From assembly GCA_963813555.1 (NCBI GenBank), contig CAWEZX010000004.1, forward strand, positions 496,001-560,000: DNA of 64,000 bases, in the 5' to 3' direction. Positions 27,171 through 35,628 of the stretch are shown piece by piece. The position numbers were made by a program, and so were the translations under genes. Every line of letters begins with the position of its first letter. Within the stretch, counting starts at the first letter, position 1. The notes under the pieces are model-generated. The model ran no database searches. It was not told where the DNA came from and worked only from the letters and a program-made list of their open reading frames with translations. The DNA comes from Roseiarcus sp963813555 (GTDB taxonomy: Bacteria > Pseudomonadota > Alphaproteobacteria > Rhizobiales > Beijerinckiaceae).

Positions 27171-28955
27171 ATGAGGAAAACAATTCTCATCATCGTTGGC
27201 GCGCTGGTGTTAATGGGCGCGATAGTCGGAGGAATAGTTTACGCTAACTACGATACGGCGGTTCAATATGTTAGCATGGCGGTCAATTACGTGAAATACA
27301 TGAACGCTCCGGCGGGCGCGACCGTCACCGAACTGGCGCCGGACTACAAAGGCGGTCAAAGCGCCGCCGTTTCGCCGACGCCGGGCGCCGCATCTGGCGA
27401 CTGGCCGAGCTACAACAAGACGTTGACCTCGGAGCGTTTCTCGCAGCTCAGCCAGATCAATACATCGAACGCAAACAAGTTAAAGGTTCTGTGCACCTAT
27501 GACACCGGCGAATATACAGGTTTCAATAGCGGATTGCTTGAGATTCAGGGCGCCCTGATCTTCACAACGCAATTGGATATATTTTCGATTGACGCCGCAA
27601 CTTGCCATCTGAACTGGCGTACCCACGAGGATTATAAGCCGGCGACGCCGCAGGCTGTCAGCCGCGGCGCGGCTTACATCGACGGCATGTTGTTTCGCGG
27701 GTCAGGAGACGGCCGCGTTCTGGCTTACGACTTCAAGACCGGAAAGCGCCTTTGGGCGACGACGGTCGCCGACACAAAGGCCGGCGAGACAACTCCGGCT
27801 GCGCCGATCGCGTGGGACGGCCTTGTGTTCATTGGCAACGCCGGCTCGGACATCAAGGGCGGGAAGGGCCACATGTTTGCGCTCGACGCAAAGACCGGCA
27901 AAGTCGTCTGGGAATTCTATATGGTTCCAGAAACCGAAGACGACCCGGCTCGTGGGCCAGTCGGCAAGTCGCCTCTCAATATGTCGAGTTGGAAGAACTC
28001 TCCGGAGATCCCGATCACGGGGGGCGGGATGTGGACGTCTTTCACGTTGGACCCCGAGATGGGTCTGCTCTACGTGCCGGTCGGCAATCCCGGGCCCGAT
28101 TTCGCCCCCGGCGTGCGCGAAGGCGACAATCTCTATACCGGCTCGGTTGTCGTGCTGGACGCCAAGACCGGGGCGTACAGGAACCATTTCAAGCTCGTGC
28201 CGATTGACTGGCACGACTGGGACGTCTCCAACGCGCCGACGCTGATCCATACGCAGGGCGGCAAGCATCTCCTGGCGATCTCGCCCAAGGATGGACATCT
28301 CTACGGCATCGATCTCGCTACGAACGCGACGCTCTACCGCACGCCGGTGACGAAAATCGAAAATGCAGACATCCCCTTCTCGCCGGATAAGGCCGTCCAT
28401 TTCTGCCCGGGCTCCGTGGGCGGGGGAGAGTGGAACGGCGCGGCCTATGATCCGCAAACCAACCTTATTCTGACCGGCGAGGTCGAATGGTGCACCACAG
28501 TGACGCTGCAGCGTAAGGAGCAGATCGAGAGGACCGCGATCGGCAAGCCATGGAGCGGCGAAGCAAGCATCAACCCCTATAACGTCTGGGGCAAGGCCGA
28601 TCCGGTATTCGACTGGGCTGGATGGGTCTACGCAGTCGACGCCGACACGGGCGCCTGGAAGTGGCGGCTAAAGACCAACTATCCGATCCAGAGCGGTATG
28701 ACCCCGACCGCGGGAGGTGTCGCGTTTTTCGGAGATATGGGCGGCAATTTTTATGTGCTCGACGCCGCCAACGGCCAGAAATTGTGGGGGCGGAAGATCG
28801 GCGGCGCGGTCGGAGGGGGCGTCATCACATACACGGTGAACGGAACCCAGAAAATTGCAGCGGCCACCGGCTTGACGGAGATTCTGTGGCCAACGGAAAT
28901 CACTACCGCAAAGGTCTCGATCCTTGGCGTCGACGGTGAGGGGCCGAGCCCATGA
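27171..28955 (+). CDS. PQQ-dependent dehydrogenase, membrane-anchored, no heme domain
   Basis: Quinoprotein of 594 residues. The N-terminus (ILIIVGALVLMGAIVGGIVY) is an uncleaved anchor or signal. A beta-propeller follows with repeats such as LAYDFKTGKRLWATTV, MFALDAKTGKVVWEFY and VYAVDADTGAWKWRL. IDWHDWDVSNAPTL matches the catalytic-Asp region of alcohol/methanol dehydrogenases and has Asp two residues further, the lanthanide-type signature. There is no CxxCH, so electrons must go to a separate carrier. The start is supported by GGAG seven bases upstream. It is related to but distinct from the cytochrome-fused enzyme at 20.9 kb. The substrate cannot be read from the sequence. Confidence 0.83.
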   Translation: MRKTILIIVGALVLMGAIVGGIVYANYDTAVQYVSMAVNYVKYMNAPAGATVTELAPDYKGGQSAAVSPTPGAASGDWPSYNKTLTSERFSQLSQINTSNANKLKVLCTYDTGEYTGFNSGLLEIQGALIFTTQLDIFSIDAATCHLNWRTHEDYKPATPQAVSRGAAYIDGMLFRGSGDGRVLAYDFKTGKRLWATTVADTKAGETTPAAPIAWDGLVFIGNAGSDIKGGKGHMFALDAKTGKVVWEFYMVPETEDDPARGPVGKSPLNMSSWKNSPEIPITGGGMWTSFTLDPEMGLLYVPVGNPGPDFAPGVREGDNLYTGSVVVLDAKTGAYRNHFKLVPIDWHDWDVSNAPTLIHTQGGKHLLAISPKDGHLYGIDLATNATLYRTPVTKIENADIPFSPDKAVHFCPGSVGGGEWNGAAYDPQTNLILTGEVEWCTTVTLQRKEQIERTAIGKPWSGEASINPYNVWGKADPVFDWAGWVYAVDADTGAWKWRLKTNYPIQSGMTPTAGGVAFFGDMGGNFYVLDAANGQKLWGRKIGGAVGGGVITYTVNGTQKIAAATGLTEILWPTEITTAKVSILGVDGEGPSP

Positions 28956-29002
28956 GGCCGGCTTCCGGCCGCAGGGGGATCCGCCTTAAGCCGCAGCGCG
29001 GC

Positions 29003-30571
29003 CTAGCCCGCATTTCTCACGCGGGCAGAGCATTTTCCGGTTGTTCTGGCTCGATTTGAAGGTCGGACTGATGTGGGCGTGACGGTGGGTGGCGCGGGCG
29101 CGCGGCGACTTTCGCGATGGTGGATGTGTCTCCGGTGGGCCGATGGGTTTTTGCCGCGCATTTTTGCGCCGCGGCGGCGCGCGTCAGGCTGGCCAGGCGC
29201 GCGCCTTGCCGCGGCGAGGCGCCACTCCTGGGCGTTTGGGCAGGCTGAAGCGAAGGCGATCCTGACGCGCCGGGCGCTGATTTTGACGAGCGCGCCAAGC
29301 TTCAGCAGTTTCAGGCGGATCGTGCCGCAGGTCGCGCTGGCGAACGGCGTGTGGGCCAGGCCGATGCGGCGCATCGCGCACAAGAGCGCATAGGCCATCG
29401 AGGCGAACCACAGCCGAAGCTGATTGGCGCGCATGGTGGCTGTCGAGGTGCGGTCGGCGAAGAGATCGCCCTGGCGCTCCTTGATCCGGTTCTCCATCTC
29501 GCCGCGCGCGCAATAGAGCCTTTCGTAAAGCGGCCTGGCGCGCCAGGCGTCGGCCTTCAGCGAGGTCACGAGAAAGCGCGGATTGGCCTCGCCCTGCGTC
29601 CATTCGGCCTTGCCGACCACCCGGCGCCGGCGCGACCAGCTGTCCTTCGTCGACCATTCGAAGTCGCGAAACGCCCGCGCCGGCCGGCCCTCGTTCGCCT
29701 GCGACATCGCCCGCGCCTCGCTCAAGGCGTCGGCGATGCGCGCCTCCAGCCGCGCGTTGCGCGCCAGGCCGAACACGTAGTCGACCGCGTTGGCCTCGCA
29801 CCAGGCCATCAGGCCGTCGCGGGCGAAGCCGGAGTCGGCGCGCAGCACGATCCTCACCCGCGGCCAGCGCGCCCGGATCTGCTCGATGATGCGCGCCATC
29901 TCTTCCTGCGCCCCGGCGCTGCCGTCGATGTTCGAGCGCCGCAGCTTGGCGGCCAGAAGATGGCGGCCGCAGAAAACATAAAGCGGCAGGTGGCAATAGC
30001 AGGCGTAATCGCCGTGAAAGAACCGCCCCTCCTGATCGCCGTGCAGCGGATCGTCGGTCGCATCCAGGTCGAGCACGATCTGACGCGGCGCCTTGGCGTG
30101 CGCGTCGAGAAACAGATCGACCAACAGCCGCTCGATCGCCGCTTCGTCGTGGCTGATCTTGTGATAGCGCGGCCTCTTGCCCGCGCCCGGCGCATGCTCC
30201 AGCCGGTTCAATGGGCTCTTGCCCGCCAGGGGCGAGGGCTCATCCCCGGCGCGCTCGAGCTTGCCCAGAAGCACGCCCAGGACCGGATCGCGGCGCAAAT
30301 CGTCGGGGTCGTTGAGGTCCTCATAGCCGAGCGCCAGGCCGAACACGCGCTGCCCAATCAGAGCCTTCAGCGGGTGGACGGTGAAAAGCCGGCTGCGACG
30401 GTCGGCAAAGCACGCGGCGAACCGTTCGGTCAGCCCGACCGCGTTGTCCGCCTCGCCAAGCAACAAAGCCCCCGCGTCCGAGGAGACCAGACCGCCGTCG
30501 AAATCCGCCACCACACGCCGCCCGCCGGCGCTTCCAAACTCCATCTCTGTCGGGCTACACCGCCTCGGCAT
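29003..30571 (-). CDS. IS1380-family transposase
   Basis: DDE (RNase H-like) transposase of 522 residues. The N-terminus has MEFGSAGGRRVVADFDGGLV, and the core has VLDLDATDDPLHGDQEGRFF, VLRADSGFARDGLMAWCE and the C-terminal helix with ENRIKERQGDLFADRTS (catalytic Glu region). ATG at 30571 follows AAGGAGG. The TAG stop at 29003-29005 lies in the flanking CTAG, so the IS uses target DNA to end its reading frame. The basic tail beyond ~residue 450 is unlike the family and may be read-through of the IS end. It seems intact. Confidence 0.87.
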   Translation of the reverse strand: MPRRCSPTEMEFGSAGGRRVVADFDGGLVSSDAGALLLGEADNAVGLTERFAACFADRRSRLFTVHPLKALIGQRVFGLALGYEDLNDPDDLRRDPVLGVLLGKLERAGDEPSPLAGKSPLNRLEHAPGAGKRPRYHKISHDEAAIERLLVDLFLDAHAKAPRQIVLDLDATDDPLHGDQEGRFFHGDYACYCHLPLYVFCGRHLLAAKLRRSNIDGSAGAQEEMARIIEQIRARWPRVRIVLRADSGFARDGLMAWCEANAVDYVFGLARNARLEARIADALSEARAMSQANEGRPARAFRDFEWSTKDSWSRRRRVVGKAEWTQGEANPRFLVTSLKADAWRARPLYERLYCARGEMENRIKERQGDLFADRTSTATMRANQLRLWFASMAYALLCAMRRIGLAHTPFASATCGTIRLKLLKLGALVKISARRVRIAFASACPNAQEWRLAAARRAPGQPDARRRGAKMRGKNPSAHRRHIHHRESRRAPAPPTVTPTSVRPSNRARTTGKCSARVRNAG

Positions 30572-30665
30572 CGGGACCTCCTTCAAATCGGCATAACTCG
30601 TTGATCACAAAACAAGTTTAGCTGATTCTGGGCCCCGATGCGCCTGCTACTGTGAGAAATGCGGG
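29007..30665 (-). mobile_element. IS1380-family insertion sequence
   Basis: Ends are CCCGCATTTCTCAC at 29007 and its exact complement ending at 30665. Both ends are flanked by CTAG, which could be a 4-bp target duplication or part of the inverted repeats (it is its own complement, so this cannot be settled by reading). One transposase gene fills it on the minus strand. It inserted just downstream of the PQQ gene and ~70 bp upstream of the glycine-rich gene that IS1595 copy 2 interrupts. Confidence 0.85.
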
Positions 30666-30749
30666 CTAGAACTTTTTCCATGATCGCATAGTTTTAAGCT
30701 TAGGACGCGGCGATAGGGATCAACGGGAGGATTTTCCGATGCATAATTT

Positions 30750-31847
30750 GGCTCTTATAGCGTTAGTTGTTGATTTGGGTTATGGTGGGGGTGGGGTTGG
30801 AGATTGTTCGATGAAGGGTGAGGAGTTTTCGACTTGGCTGTCGGGGATCGTTCGATTGAACGAGGATCAGCGGCGGGCGGCGCTCGCGGCTCTGCCGGAG
30901 GGGGTGGGTCCGAAAACTGCGATGCTGACGGCGGCCGCGAAGAACAAGGCCTTGAAGGCTCGCCGTCGGCCGGACGCGTTGGGCGTAACAGGCCATGAGC
31001 GGGTGGAAAGTCGAGGGTGTCCGCATTGCGCGGGTCGCGAAATCGTGGCCTGGGGACGCTCGCGCGGACTGGCGCGGTTCCGCTGCAAGGCTTGCGGACG
31101 CACCTTCAACGCCCTGAGCAAAAGCCCAATGGCGCATCTGCGCAAGAAAGAGCGTTGGCTCGATCACGCGCAGGCGATGATCGAAGGCAAAAGCCTGGTG
31201 AAGACGGCCGCGCTTTGCGGCGTGCATCCGACGACGGCTTTCCGCTGGCGTCACCGGTTTTTGGGCGCTCCCGCCGCGGACAAGCCGCAAAAGCTGAGCG
31301 GAATCGTCGAAGCGGATGAAACCTTCATCCTTAAATCTTTCAAGGGGCGGTGGTCCGATCTGCCTCGCAAGGCTCGCAAACGCGGCGGAACGGCCCGTCA
31401 TCCGGGCCCCTATCAGGACAACATTCCCGTGCTCGTCGCCCGCGACCGAAAGGGCGCAACTTTCGACGCCGTTCTGCCAAACGACGACAGCGCTTCGATC
31501 GCCGCCGTCCTGACCGGTGTCGTTACGTCCGCAAATCACTTGATCGGCGATGGCGGCAAACCGCTGGCCTCCTTCGCCCGCCAGGCCAACATCCCCTTTC
31601 ACGCCGTTCCTTCCCCGGGAAAGCCTGTCCCCGCGGCGCCCCACCTGCATATCAACAACGTCAACGCCTACCACAGCCGTCTCAAGCAATGGCTCAATCG
31701 CTTCAACGGCGTCGCCACCAAGAACCTGCCAAATTATCTCGGCTGGCGGCGCGCCCTCGAAGCCTGGGATCGACAAATCACGCCACAAAACTGGATCAAG
31801 AGCGCCATCGGAATCGGCCCATACCAACAACTAACGCTATAAGAGCC
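30750..31847 (+). mobile_element. IS1595-family insertion sequence, copy 2 (1098 bp)
   Basis: Same terminal repeats as copy 1 (GGCTCTTATAGCGTTAGTTG at 30750, complement ending at 31847). Target flanks are CATAATTT and CATAATTC (7 of 8). Apart from a two-codon gap and one base change in the transposase (AAAKNK for AAPKNK) the two copies are the same, so movement was recent. It is inserted in the start of a secreted-protein gene. Confidence 0.88.
30811..31842 (+). CDS. IS1595-family transposase, copy 2
   Basis: A 343-residue copy of the transposase at 1490-2527. It lacks two residues in the N-terminal region (ALPEGVG in place of ALTTAEGVG). The zinc ribbon, VEADETF, LIGDGGKPL and NNVNAYHSRLKQW are kept. 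ATG at 30811 follows GGAG. Reading also stays open upstream from the ATG of the interrupted host gene at 30739, so a 367-residue fusion could be made from the host promoter; that would place transposase expression under the host gene's signals (inference). Confidence 0.88.
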   Translation: MKGEEFSTWLSGIVRLNEDQRRAALAALPEGVGPKTAMLTAAAKNKALKARRRPDALGVTGHERVESRGCPHCAGREIVAWGRSRGLARFRCKACGRTFNALSKSPMAHLRKKERWLDHAQAMIEGKSLVKTAALCGVHPTTAFRWRHRFLGAPAADKPQKLSGIVEADETFILKSFKGRWSDLPRKARKRGGTARHPGPYQDNIPVLVARDRKGATFDAVLPNDDSASIAAVLTGVVTSANHLIGDGGKPLASFARQANIPFHAVPSPGKPVPAAPHLHINNVNAYHSRLKQWLNRFNGVATKNLPNYLGWRRALEAWDRQITPQNWIKSAIGIGPYQQLTL

Positions 31848-32382
31848 CATAATTCGATCAGCAAGACCGTAGTCGCGGCGGTCGCCGCGCTTGGCATGGC
31901 GACGGCGGTGGCGACCGTCTCAACGCCGGCCGCAGCTCAGTTTCATGGCGGCGGTGGCTTCCATGGCGGCGGCTTTCACGGCGGAGGCTGGCATAGCGGC
32001 GGCTGGGGCGGAGGCTGGCATGGCGGCTGGGGTCGCCCTGGATGGGGCGGTGGCTGGGGCTGGAGGCGTGCGGGCTGGGGTGGTGGTTGGGGCGGCGGCT
32101 GTTGGAATTGCGGTTGGGGCTGGGGCGGCCGTTGGGGCTGGGGTTGGGATCCGGGCTGGGCGATCGCCGCGGCGACCGTGCCGGTCGGGGCCGCGATCGC
32201 TTCGCAGCCGGCCTATGGCGACGGTCCGGGTTGCTGGGTCAGGCGGCGCGTCTGGACAGCTCGCGGCCACTATCTTGGCCGGCGGCTTGTCAACATTTGC
32301 TACTGACCGTCCGCGGGCCGTGTCGTCCGATGACCTGATCCAGATTAAGGTTTCGGAAACTATAAACAGTGACTTGCCATTC

Positions 32383-32421
32383 TGAATGTTTGTTCACCGT
32401 ATACTGTGAACATCCATTCAG
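32383..32421. promoter_or_regulatory. Extended palindrome, possible operator
   Basis: TGTTCAC at 32390-32396 and GTGAACA at 32406-32412 face each other across about nine bases, and TGAATG / CATTCA pair outside them. It lies between the interrupted and the intact glycine-rich genes. There is no T-tract, so an operator or attenuator is more likely than a terminator. Confidence 0.4.
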
Positions 32422-32598
32422 GATTGGTACGGGTCAATGACAAATCTCGCTTCGGCGCCCAAACGACGCTGAAGCGTCAAACGGCTGCCGAAACCCGGCG
32501 TCAACGTTTTGCCAGCGCGCTGAGGCTAAGATGGTTAACCCCGGCGTACGGCGGAGATGGTCGGGCAGTTCTAGCCGCCGGTCCATATGGAGGCTATG

Positions 32599-32949
32599 AT
32601 GACCAGGATTTCGAAGACAATTGTCGCCGGTCTGTCGGCGCTGGCGATGGCGGCGGCGGTCGTTCTGCCGGCGACCCCCGCGGCCGCTCAGTGGCGCGGC
32701 GGTGGCTTTCACGGCGGCGGCTGGCATGGCGGCGGCTGGGGCGTCTGGCATGGGGGCTATTGGCGCGGCGACGTCTGGTACGGCGGTTGGTGGGGTCCGG
32801 CAATCGCCGCGGGTGTGCTGACCGGTGCGGCGATCGCCAGCTATCCCTACTGGGGTGATGGGTATGGCGGCGGCTGCTGGCAGGTTCGGCCCACCTACGA
32901 CGGTTACGGCAACTACCTCGGACAGCAGTCCATGAACGGCTGCCAATAA
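32599..32949 (+). CDS. Glycine/tryptophan/histidine-rich secreted protein
   Basis: A 116-residue protein. The signal peptide ISKTIVAGLSALAMAAAVVL is cleaved after AAA near residue 31. The mature part has HGGGWHGGGWG-type repeats and a short hydrophobic stretch (AIAAGVLTGAAIAS), then a C-terminal module with two Cys (GGGCWQVRPTYDGYG, ending NGC). Such proteins are common in alphaproteobacterial envelopes; function unknown. GGAGG sits just before the ATG pair at 32596/32599; 32599 is chosen for spacing. It is a paralogue of the interrupted gene upstream. Confidence 0.75.
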   Translation: MTRISKTIVAGLSALAMAAAVVLPATPAAAQWRGGGFHGGGWHGGGWGVWHGGYWRGDVWYGGWWGPAIAAGVLTGAAIASYPYWGDGYGGGCWQVRPTYDGYGNYLGQQSMNGCQ

Positions 32950-32972
32950 CCAACCGCCTCACACTTTAAAGC

Positions 32973-32999
32973 AGGGCCTCCCGCAAGCGGGGCCTTTTT
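32973..32999 (+). terminator. Rho-independent terminator
   Basis: GGCCTCCCGC and GCGGGGCC form a GC-rich hairpin around AA, followed by TTTTTA. It ends transcription of the glycine-rich gene and overlaps the 3' end of anmK on the other strand. Confidence 0.75.
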
Positions 33000-34095
33000 A
33001 TTTGGGCGCCGGCGAGAAGGCGCCGCCCGTCATCGGCTTCGGAGCGCCCGTTGTGGTCGGAAAGGAGATGGGCAGGCCGCGCCGCGACCGGAGCGCACAA
33101 TAGGCGAAACACTGCGCCTCGATGCTGTCCCCGTCAAAGCCGATCGCCTCGACCGGCTCGACCTTGACTTGCAGCCGCTGGCTAAGCCGGCGCATGAGGT
33201 TCGGGTTCCGCCGCCCGCCGCCGCCGACCAGCCATCGAGCCGGCGCCCGGGGCACATGCTTTAGCGCGCCCGCAGTCGATTCGACCGTGAATTCGCCGAG
33301 CGTCGCCGCGCCATCCGCATCGCTCAAGCGCTTGACGCAGGCTGCGGCGGCGCTGAAATGATTGCGGTCGAGCGATTTGGGCGCCGGACGGTCGAAATAG
33401 GGATCGCTCATCAAAGTCGCGAGCGCCATCGGGTCGACGCGGCCGCTTGCGCCCAGCGCCCCGTTTTCATCGAACGCCAGCCCCCGCCTTAAAATGAGAA
33501 AATCGTCGATCAGCGCATTGGCCGGACCGGTGTCGAAGGCGATGATCTCTCCCTTTTCGCCCAGATAGGTGACGTTGCCGACCCCGCCCCAGTTGAGAAT
33601 CATCAGCGGCCGCTCGAAGGCCGCCGCCATCGCCGCATGATAGACCGGCGCGAGCGGCGCGCCTTCGCCCCCAGCGGCGACGTCGGCCGAACGAAAGTCG
33701 GACACGACGTCGATTCCAAGCGCGGCCGCCGCGCGCGCGCCGTCACAGAGCTGACGCGTCAAGCCGAAGCGCGGCCGATGCAGGACGGTCTGGCCGTGCA
33801 GGCCAACGACTACGACCCACTCGCGGGAAATGGAAAATCGTTCAAGAAATGACTCGACCGCCGCGACATGGGCGTCGGTCACCAGGCGTTCGAGTTCGAG
33901 CTGCGGCGCCTGGGCTTCGCTTAGGTCGGCGACCACCGCGCGCAGACGCTGCGCGACTTCCGGCGGGTAGGGGAAAGTCGCCGAGGGTCCAGTCTTGAGC
34001 TGCGCCTCGCCGTCGCTTTCGATCAGCGCGACGTCGATTCCGTCCATCGACGTGCCGCTGATAACGCCGATCGCGGCTTCCATATTATCGCTCAT
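32998..34095 (-). CDS. anmK: Anhydro-N-acetylmuramic acid kinase
   Basis: Cell-wall recycling enzyme: it opens 1,6-anhydroMurNAc and phosphorylates it to MurNAc-6-phosphate with ATP. The protein is 365 residues. The phosphate-binding motif GVISGTSMDGIDVAL is at residues ~7-21; then GLHGQTVLHRP, MILNWGGVGNVTYL, FDTGPANALIDDF and the C-terminal LVGGGGRRNPNLMRRL. The start ATG at 34095 overlaps the 3' end of the pduO gene by 11 bases, which suggests translational coupling; an ATG at 34083 is possible. Confidence 0.92.
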   Translation of the reverse strand: MSDNMEAAIGVISGTSMDGIDVALIESDGEAQLKTGPSATFPYPPEVAQRLRAVVADLSEAQAPQLELERLVTDAHVAAVESFLERFSISREWVVVVGLHGQTVLHRPRFGLTRQLCDGARAAAALGIDVVSDFRSADVAAGGEGAPLAPVYHAAMAAAFERPLMILNWGGVGNVTYLGEKGEIIAFDTGPANALIDDFLILRRGLAFDENGALGASGRVDPMALATLMSDPYFDRPAPKSLDRNHFSAAAACVKRLSDADGAATLGEFTVESTAGALKHVPRAPARWLVGGGGRRNPNLMRRLSQRLQVKVEPVEAIGFDGDSIEAQCFAYCALRSRRGLPISFPTTTGAPKPMTGGAFSPAPK

Positions 34096-34714
34096 CGTCT
34101 TCGGTCTGACCCGGGCTTTCGCTCTGATTGGCGCCAGGAGCCCACAGCACGTCCGACCTGCCGAAATCGTTGGCCGCGCGCGCCGCGACGAACAAATAAT
34201 CGGACAGCCGATTGACATAAGCGAGGGCGGGCTCGCCGACCTCCTCGCCCTCGACTGCCGCGAGCGCGACCATGGCTCGCTCCGCCCGCCGGCAGACCGC
34301 GCGCGCATGATGCAAGGCGGCGGCGGCCGCCGTCCCGCCTGGCAGCACAAACGAGCGCAGCGGATGGAGTCTCTCGTTGAGCGCGTCAATCGCCCGCTCG
34401 AGCGCCTGAACTTGAGACCGCGCGACTCGCAGCATCGCGCCCACCTTTTCGTCCGCTTGTCCCGGCAGACAGAGATCTGCGCCGAGATCGAACAGATCGT
34501 TCTGGATTCGCGTCAGCGCCGGCTCGATCGCGAGATCCGCCGCATCGCTCGCGTTGCGCACGGCGAGCAGCGCGAGGCCGACGGCGCAATTCGTTTCGTC
34601 AACGTCGCCCATCGCCGCGATGCGCGCATCGTTCTTCGATCGCCGCGACCCGTCCCCAAGCCCCGTCTCGCCCTTATCTCCGGTGCGGGTGTAGATGACG
34701 TTGAGCCGAACCAT
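34085..34714 (-). CDS. pduO: Cob(I)alamin adenosyltransferase, PduO type
   Basis: Adds the 5'-deoxyadenosyl group from ATP to cob(I)alamin to make coenzyme B12. It has 209 residues. The ATP-binding N-terminus is YTRTGDKGETGLGDGSRRSK; DVDETNCAVG, FVLPGGTAAAAALHHARAV and CRRAERAMVAL complete the family signature. The start is ATG at 34714 (MVRLNVIYTRTG), with a GGGAA stretch upstream. It overlaps anmK downstream. Confidence 0.92.
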   Translation of the reverse strand: MVRLNVIYTRTGDKGETGLGDGSRRSKNDARIAAMGDVDETNCAVGLALLAVRNASDAADLAIEPALTRIQNDLFDLGADLCLPGQADEKVGAMLRVARSQVQALERAIDALNERLHPLRSFVLPGGTAAAAALHHARAVCRRAERAMVALAAVEGEEVGEPALAYVNRLSDYLFVAARAANDFGRSDVLWAPGANQSESPGQTEDDER

Positions 34715-34841
34715 GCTGTTCCCACGTCCGCTGTCGCGGCACCCCAAGCGAGCCGCCGACCGCTTCCGAGGCGTCCGCGTAGCGCGGCCAAGCCTCCGCG
34801 TCCACTCCCCTCCGGCTCAATTGACCCTGCGGTCGAGCTCC

Positions 34842-34960
34842 TTACCAATAGGGCTCGCGCAATTCGCCACTGAGGATTTTTCCGATGATGCTGCGCGGGA
34901 TGGCGTCGACGCAATCGACCGACCTCGGCGTTTTGAAATTTTGTGCAGCCCGACCGGAAG
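34842..34960 (-). pseudogene. C-terminal remnant of an AMP-forming acyl-CoA synthetase
   Basis: The minus-strand frame ending in TAA at 34842-34844 reads QNFKTPRSVDCVDAIPRSII then GKILSGELREPYW. This is the extreme C-terminus of the acyl-CoA synthetase family, including the active-site lysine motif PR.x.GK. Upstream the frame shows no start and no earlier domain before the TadG-like gene begins. It is a leftover from a deletion. Confidence 0.6.
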
Positions 34961-34989
34961 GTGGCGCTGGCCGACACGCTCGGCCTTCG

Positions 34990-35628
34990 TCACTGCACGG
35001 TGATTGGGCTCGCAACTCGTGGGATCATGATGATCGAGTCGTGCAGGGTGATCGAGCCGACGGAGAAATAAATTCCGGTCGCCTGGAACGGATAACTCAC
35101 CTCGCCGAGAATGACATAATTGTTGTTCGAGCCGGGGGTAAAAGCCGAAGCGATCTTCGGATCGATCGACATTTGCTGGCCGATCTGGAGCGGCGTTCCA
35201 TTGGCGTTGGCCCAGCTGCAGGGGGCCGAAGGGTTGAGGGTGGTCGGGCAAGTTCCGACCGTGCCGGTCGCGGTCCCGTTCCCATTGACGGTGACCAGCA
35301 GCTGCGACACCACGACCGCAGCGGTGCTGCCGTCGTAAGGGTAGAGGATCAGGTTCGGATAGGCGAGAATCTGGTTGAGCTCGGCGGCGGTGATCGTGGA
35401 AGTGTTGACATTGTTGGCTTGGGCGAAAATATTTGCGACTGTCGTCGCGGCTAGCGTCACTTTGCGCTGCACTCCATAGGCCTGGCCGCCAAAGACGACG
35501 AGGCTCAGCACCATCAGGGCGAGCGGCAGAATCATCGCCAACTCGACGGCGGCGAGGCCTTTCGCGTCTGCCAGGAACGAACGCGCGCGGCGCCGGAATG
35601 CGTGCGGAATACGGGTTGTCCTGTTCAT
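34990..35628 (-). CDS. TadE/TadG-like pseudopilin-type membrane protein
   Basis: A 212-residue protein. A basic N-terminus (RIPHAFRRRARSFLADAKG) precedes the TadE-like segment LAAVELAMILPLALMVLSLV, with the Glu at +5 of the hydrophobic segment as in Flp-type pseudopilins. The rest is an extracytoplasmic Ala/Thr/Asn-rich domain. The start ATG (35626-35628) overlaps the stop of the gene before it as TAATG. The pair would act in the Tad pilus or a related secretion system; no tadA/B/C or cpaB is in the window. Confidence 0.8.
   Translation of the reverse strand: MNRTTRIPHAFRRRARSFLADAKGLAAVELAMILPLALMVLSLVVFGGQAYGVQRKVTLAATTVANIFAQANNVNTSTITAAELNQILAYPNLILYPYDGSTAAVVVSQLLVTVNGNGTATGTVGTCPTTLNPSAPCSWANANGTPLQIGQQMSIDPKIASAFTPGSNNNYVILGEVSYPFQATGIYFSVGSITLHDSIIMIPRVASPITVQ

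Larger units (their letters stand above)
30739..32306 (+). pseudogene. Glycine/histidine-rich secreted protein, interrupted after codon 3 by IS1595 copy 2
   Basis: The 5' end (ribosome-binding GGGAGG, then ATG CAT AAT T) lies at 30739-30749 and the rest resumes at 31848 with CATAATTCGATC. Removing the IS and one target repeat gives MHNSISKTVVAAVAALGMAT, a signal peptide ending in AAA near residue 31. A long Gly/Trp/His-rich region with repeated HGGGWH units follows, then VRRRVWTARGHYLGRRLVNICY. It resembles its neighbour at 32599, so they are probably paralogues. The gene has lost its start unless an internal ATG (31897) or transposase read-through is used. Confidence 0.8.

Noticed and set aside
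29351..30604. 417-residue plus-strand ORF
   Set aside because: Antisense to the IS1380 transposase; it has no domain pattern.
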